From NCBI RefSeq assembly GCF_019578655.1, contig NC_063260.1:29474888-29538887 (forward strand): a stretch of 64,000 bases of DNA. Direction: 5' to 3'. The stretch is from Ricinus communis (taxonomy: Eukaryota; Streptophyta; Magnoliopsida; Malpighiales; Euphorbiaceae). The position numbers and the translations under genes are program-made. The notes beneath the pieces are model-generated. The model made no database searches, was not told the origin of the DNA, and saw only the letters and a program-made list of their open reading frames with translations. Positions 62,197 through 64,000 of the stretch are shown here, piece after piece (position 1 is the first letter of the stretch; every line of letters starts with the position of its first letter).

Positions 62197-64000
62197 ATGG
62201 ATGCCGGCAAGGATAAACCTACACCAACTAATGAAGGTGTCTTAAAACATAGAGGAGTTAAGGCCATGCCATTTATCATAGGTGTATATACACACATTTG
62301 GGATCTATATTTATTAATAATTTCCTACACCCATGTATCCTTTTTGTTTTTGTAGCTTGAATATATTGCTGTTAACTTGCAGGAAATGAGACCTTTGAGA
62401 AGCTAGGAACTATGGGTACTGTTTCAAACCTGATAGTGTATCTCACTACTGTTTTTAACATGAAGAGTATAACAGCAACTACTGTTATCAATGTGTTCAC
62501 TGGAACTGTAAATGCTGTCCCATTAATTGGTGCTTTCATCTCTGATTCTTACTTGGGACGTTACAAGACTCTGGCCATTGCTTCCATGTGTTCTCTTCTG
62601 GTACTTTCATCAATATCTCAATTTAGTGTATGCATATATTATAGCGATATGAGCTTTGGCTAAGTAGTACTACGATAGTCTTTACAAACAGGAATATGAG
62701 ATTATAGATAAGTTCCAGCAGTTAAACAAAGGAGGAAAAAACAAAAGCTATAACATATTAGATAAATACTCTTGTATTATTTTTCATGTCAGAAGCATAT
62801 TAATCTGCCTTGTTTTCTTTATAGGGAATGGTAGTATTAACTCTTACAGCTGGAATCCCCAAGCTGCACCCTCCAAAATGTGCAGCAATTGAGATTGTAA
62901 GATGTGTTGGACCAACAGGTGGGCAGTTAGGTTTTCTATTCGTCGGGTTAGGATTTCTAGTTCTTGGAGCTGGAGGTATTCGTCCATGTAACCTTGCCTT
63001 TGGAGCTGACCAGTTCAATCCAAATACTGAATCCGGCAAGCGAGGCATCAATAGTTTCTTCAATTGGTACTATTGCACCTACACATTTGGTATGATGATA
63101 TCTACTACCTTCATTGTCTACGTGCAATCAAATGTGAGCTGGATTATCGGGTTGGCCATTCCTGCAGGTTTAATGTTCTTGTCTTGTCTTCTTTTCTTCT
63201 TGGGTACAAAAATTTATGTCATAGTAAAACCTGAGGGGAGTGCTATAGTAAGTGTCATACAAGTATTAGTTGCTTCTGTTAAGAAGCAAAGGTTAAAGAA
63301 ACCTGACGATCCTGCTCATTCTCTTTTTGATTATATGCCCACGAATTCTATCAACTCCAAGCTTCAACAGACAAACCAATTCAGGTAAGAGAAAATTATT
63401 CTCTATTTTTTTTCTCTATTTCTCTATGGGATAACAATTCAGGAAGCATGCATACATTTGTTGCACATTTATATTTACATTTACATTTACATTTACATTT
63501 AAATGAAAACAAATCGTTTGAACGTCTTTTCAATATAAAGACCTACTTTTATATTCATTGGTTATCAAATGCAAATAATAGACCATTTGATAACGCAAAC
63601 AGGTGGCTTGACAAGTCTGCAATTATAACTAGTGAAGACCAAATTAACTCTGATGGCTCTGCAGCCAATCCATGGAAACTTTGCAGCATCCAGCAAGTGG
63701 AAGAAGCGAAATGTGTGCTAAGAGTGATCCCAATATGGGCATCAGGCATCCTTTACTATGTTCCAGTAGTTCAACAAAACACTTACGCTGTTTTGCAAGC
63801 ACTTCAGTCAGATAGAAGACTTGGCGAAAATGGCTTTGAGATTCCTGCCGCTTCAATAATAGTCTTTTCCATGCTAACTCTTACTCTTTTTATCCCCTTC
63901 TACGATCGAATTATTGTTCCGTTTCTTCGAAAACTCACGGGTAAAGAAGGTGGAATTACAATACTCCAAAGAATGGGAATTGGAGTAGTTCTTTCAATTG
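62197..64000 (+). CDS. NPF (NRT1/PTR family) transporter, subfamily 2-like; 3' end beyond the window
   Basis: A proton-coupled major facilitator of the plant NPF family. Subfamily 2 members carry nitrate, glucosinolates or other metabolites, and the substrate cannot be read from this sequence. Exons: 62197-62281, 62383-62600, 62825-63384 and 63603 to the window end, with phases intact. The start [14 protein letters not shown] was chosen because the acidic/polar N-terminus then leads directly to [19 protein letters not shown]. The upstream in-frame extension reads like leader sequence. The ExxEK proton-coupling motif (ETFEK) is present in helix 1. [14 protein letters not shown], the [17 protein letters not shown] signature and [14 protein letters not shown] follow. 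No lesions are seen. It is the intact relative of the pseudogene 12 kb upstream. Confidence 0.95.
63472..63501. repeat. (ATTTAC)n hexamer repeat in an NPF intron
   Basis: About five copies of ATTTAC in intron 3 of the intact NPF gene. The corresponding intron of the pseudogene (49623-49717) lacks it and is about 120 bases shorter. Confidence 0.85.

Overview
This is nuclear DNA of a flowering plant, almost certainly a eudicot. It is AT-rich, its genes carry many short GT-AG introns, its protein families are plant-type (PIN auxin carrier, RLCK-VII kinase, HIR protein, NPF transporter), and it has a plant tRNA-Ala(AGC) and degraded Ty1/copia and MITE-type elements. The species cannot be fixed from the sequence. 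All exon models were derived by hand from splice signals and reading frame, without transcript support.

Layout. 1-2110: the 3' part of SSRP1 (FACT histone chaperone, + strand). 2966-4276: a non-coding element with long inverted arms. 5148-7219: a pectate lyase (-). 11500-13506: a short-loop PIN8-type auxin carrier (+). 15581-18876: a mitochondrial VDAC porin (+). 19916-21203: a HIR/SPFH protein (-). 25255-30203: a PBL34/35/36-type receptor-like cytoplasmic kinase (-). 33113-37249: CLP1, an RNA 5'-kinase and cleavage factor (-). 39503-40066: an intronless membrane protein of unknown function (+). 41127-41199: tRNA-Ala (-). 41710-42658: a TIR element. 43740-50603: a 5'-truncated NPF transporter pseudogene (+), split by a complete but dead copia element (43970-49409) that itself carries a nested MITE. 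51439-52610: a second copia element (-) with most of its interior deleted. 54016-57796: NDUFAF7/MidA-like complex I assembly methyltransferase (+). 62197 to the window end: an intact NPF gene (+), the likely parent-type paralogue of the pseudogene.

The genes are independent eukaryotic transcription units, not an operon. The clearest higher-order signal is gene order. Pectate lyase, PIN8, VDAC, HIR and PBL kinase stand side by side here. From memory, two Arabidopsis blocks (around At3g01270-At3g01300 and At5g15080-At5g15110) each keep a subset of this set. The window therefore appears to hold the fuller ancestral arrangement. The second theme is layered transposon history between 41 and 53 kb.

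I found no sign of a novel enzymatic or defence system. The most unusual items are the mosaic LTR pair of the copia element, the Pol III A-box-like modules inside two DNA-type elements, the gag-RNase H internally deleted copia copy, and the orphan four-helix membrane protein.
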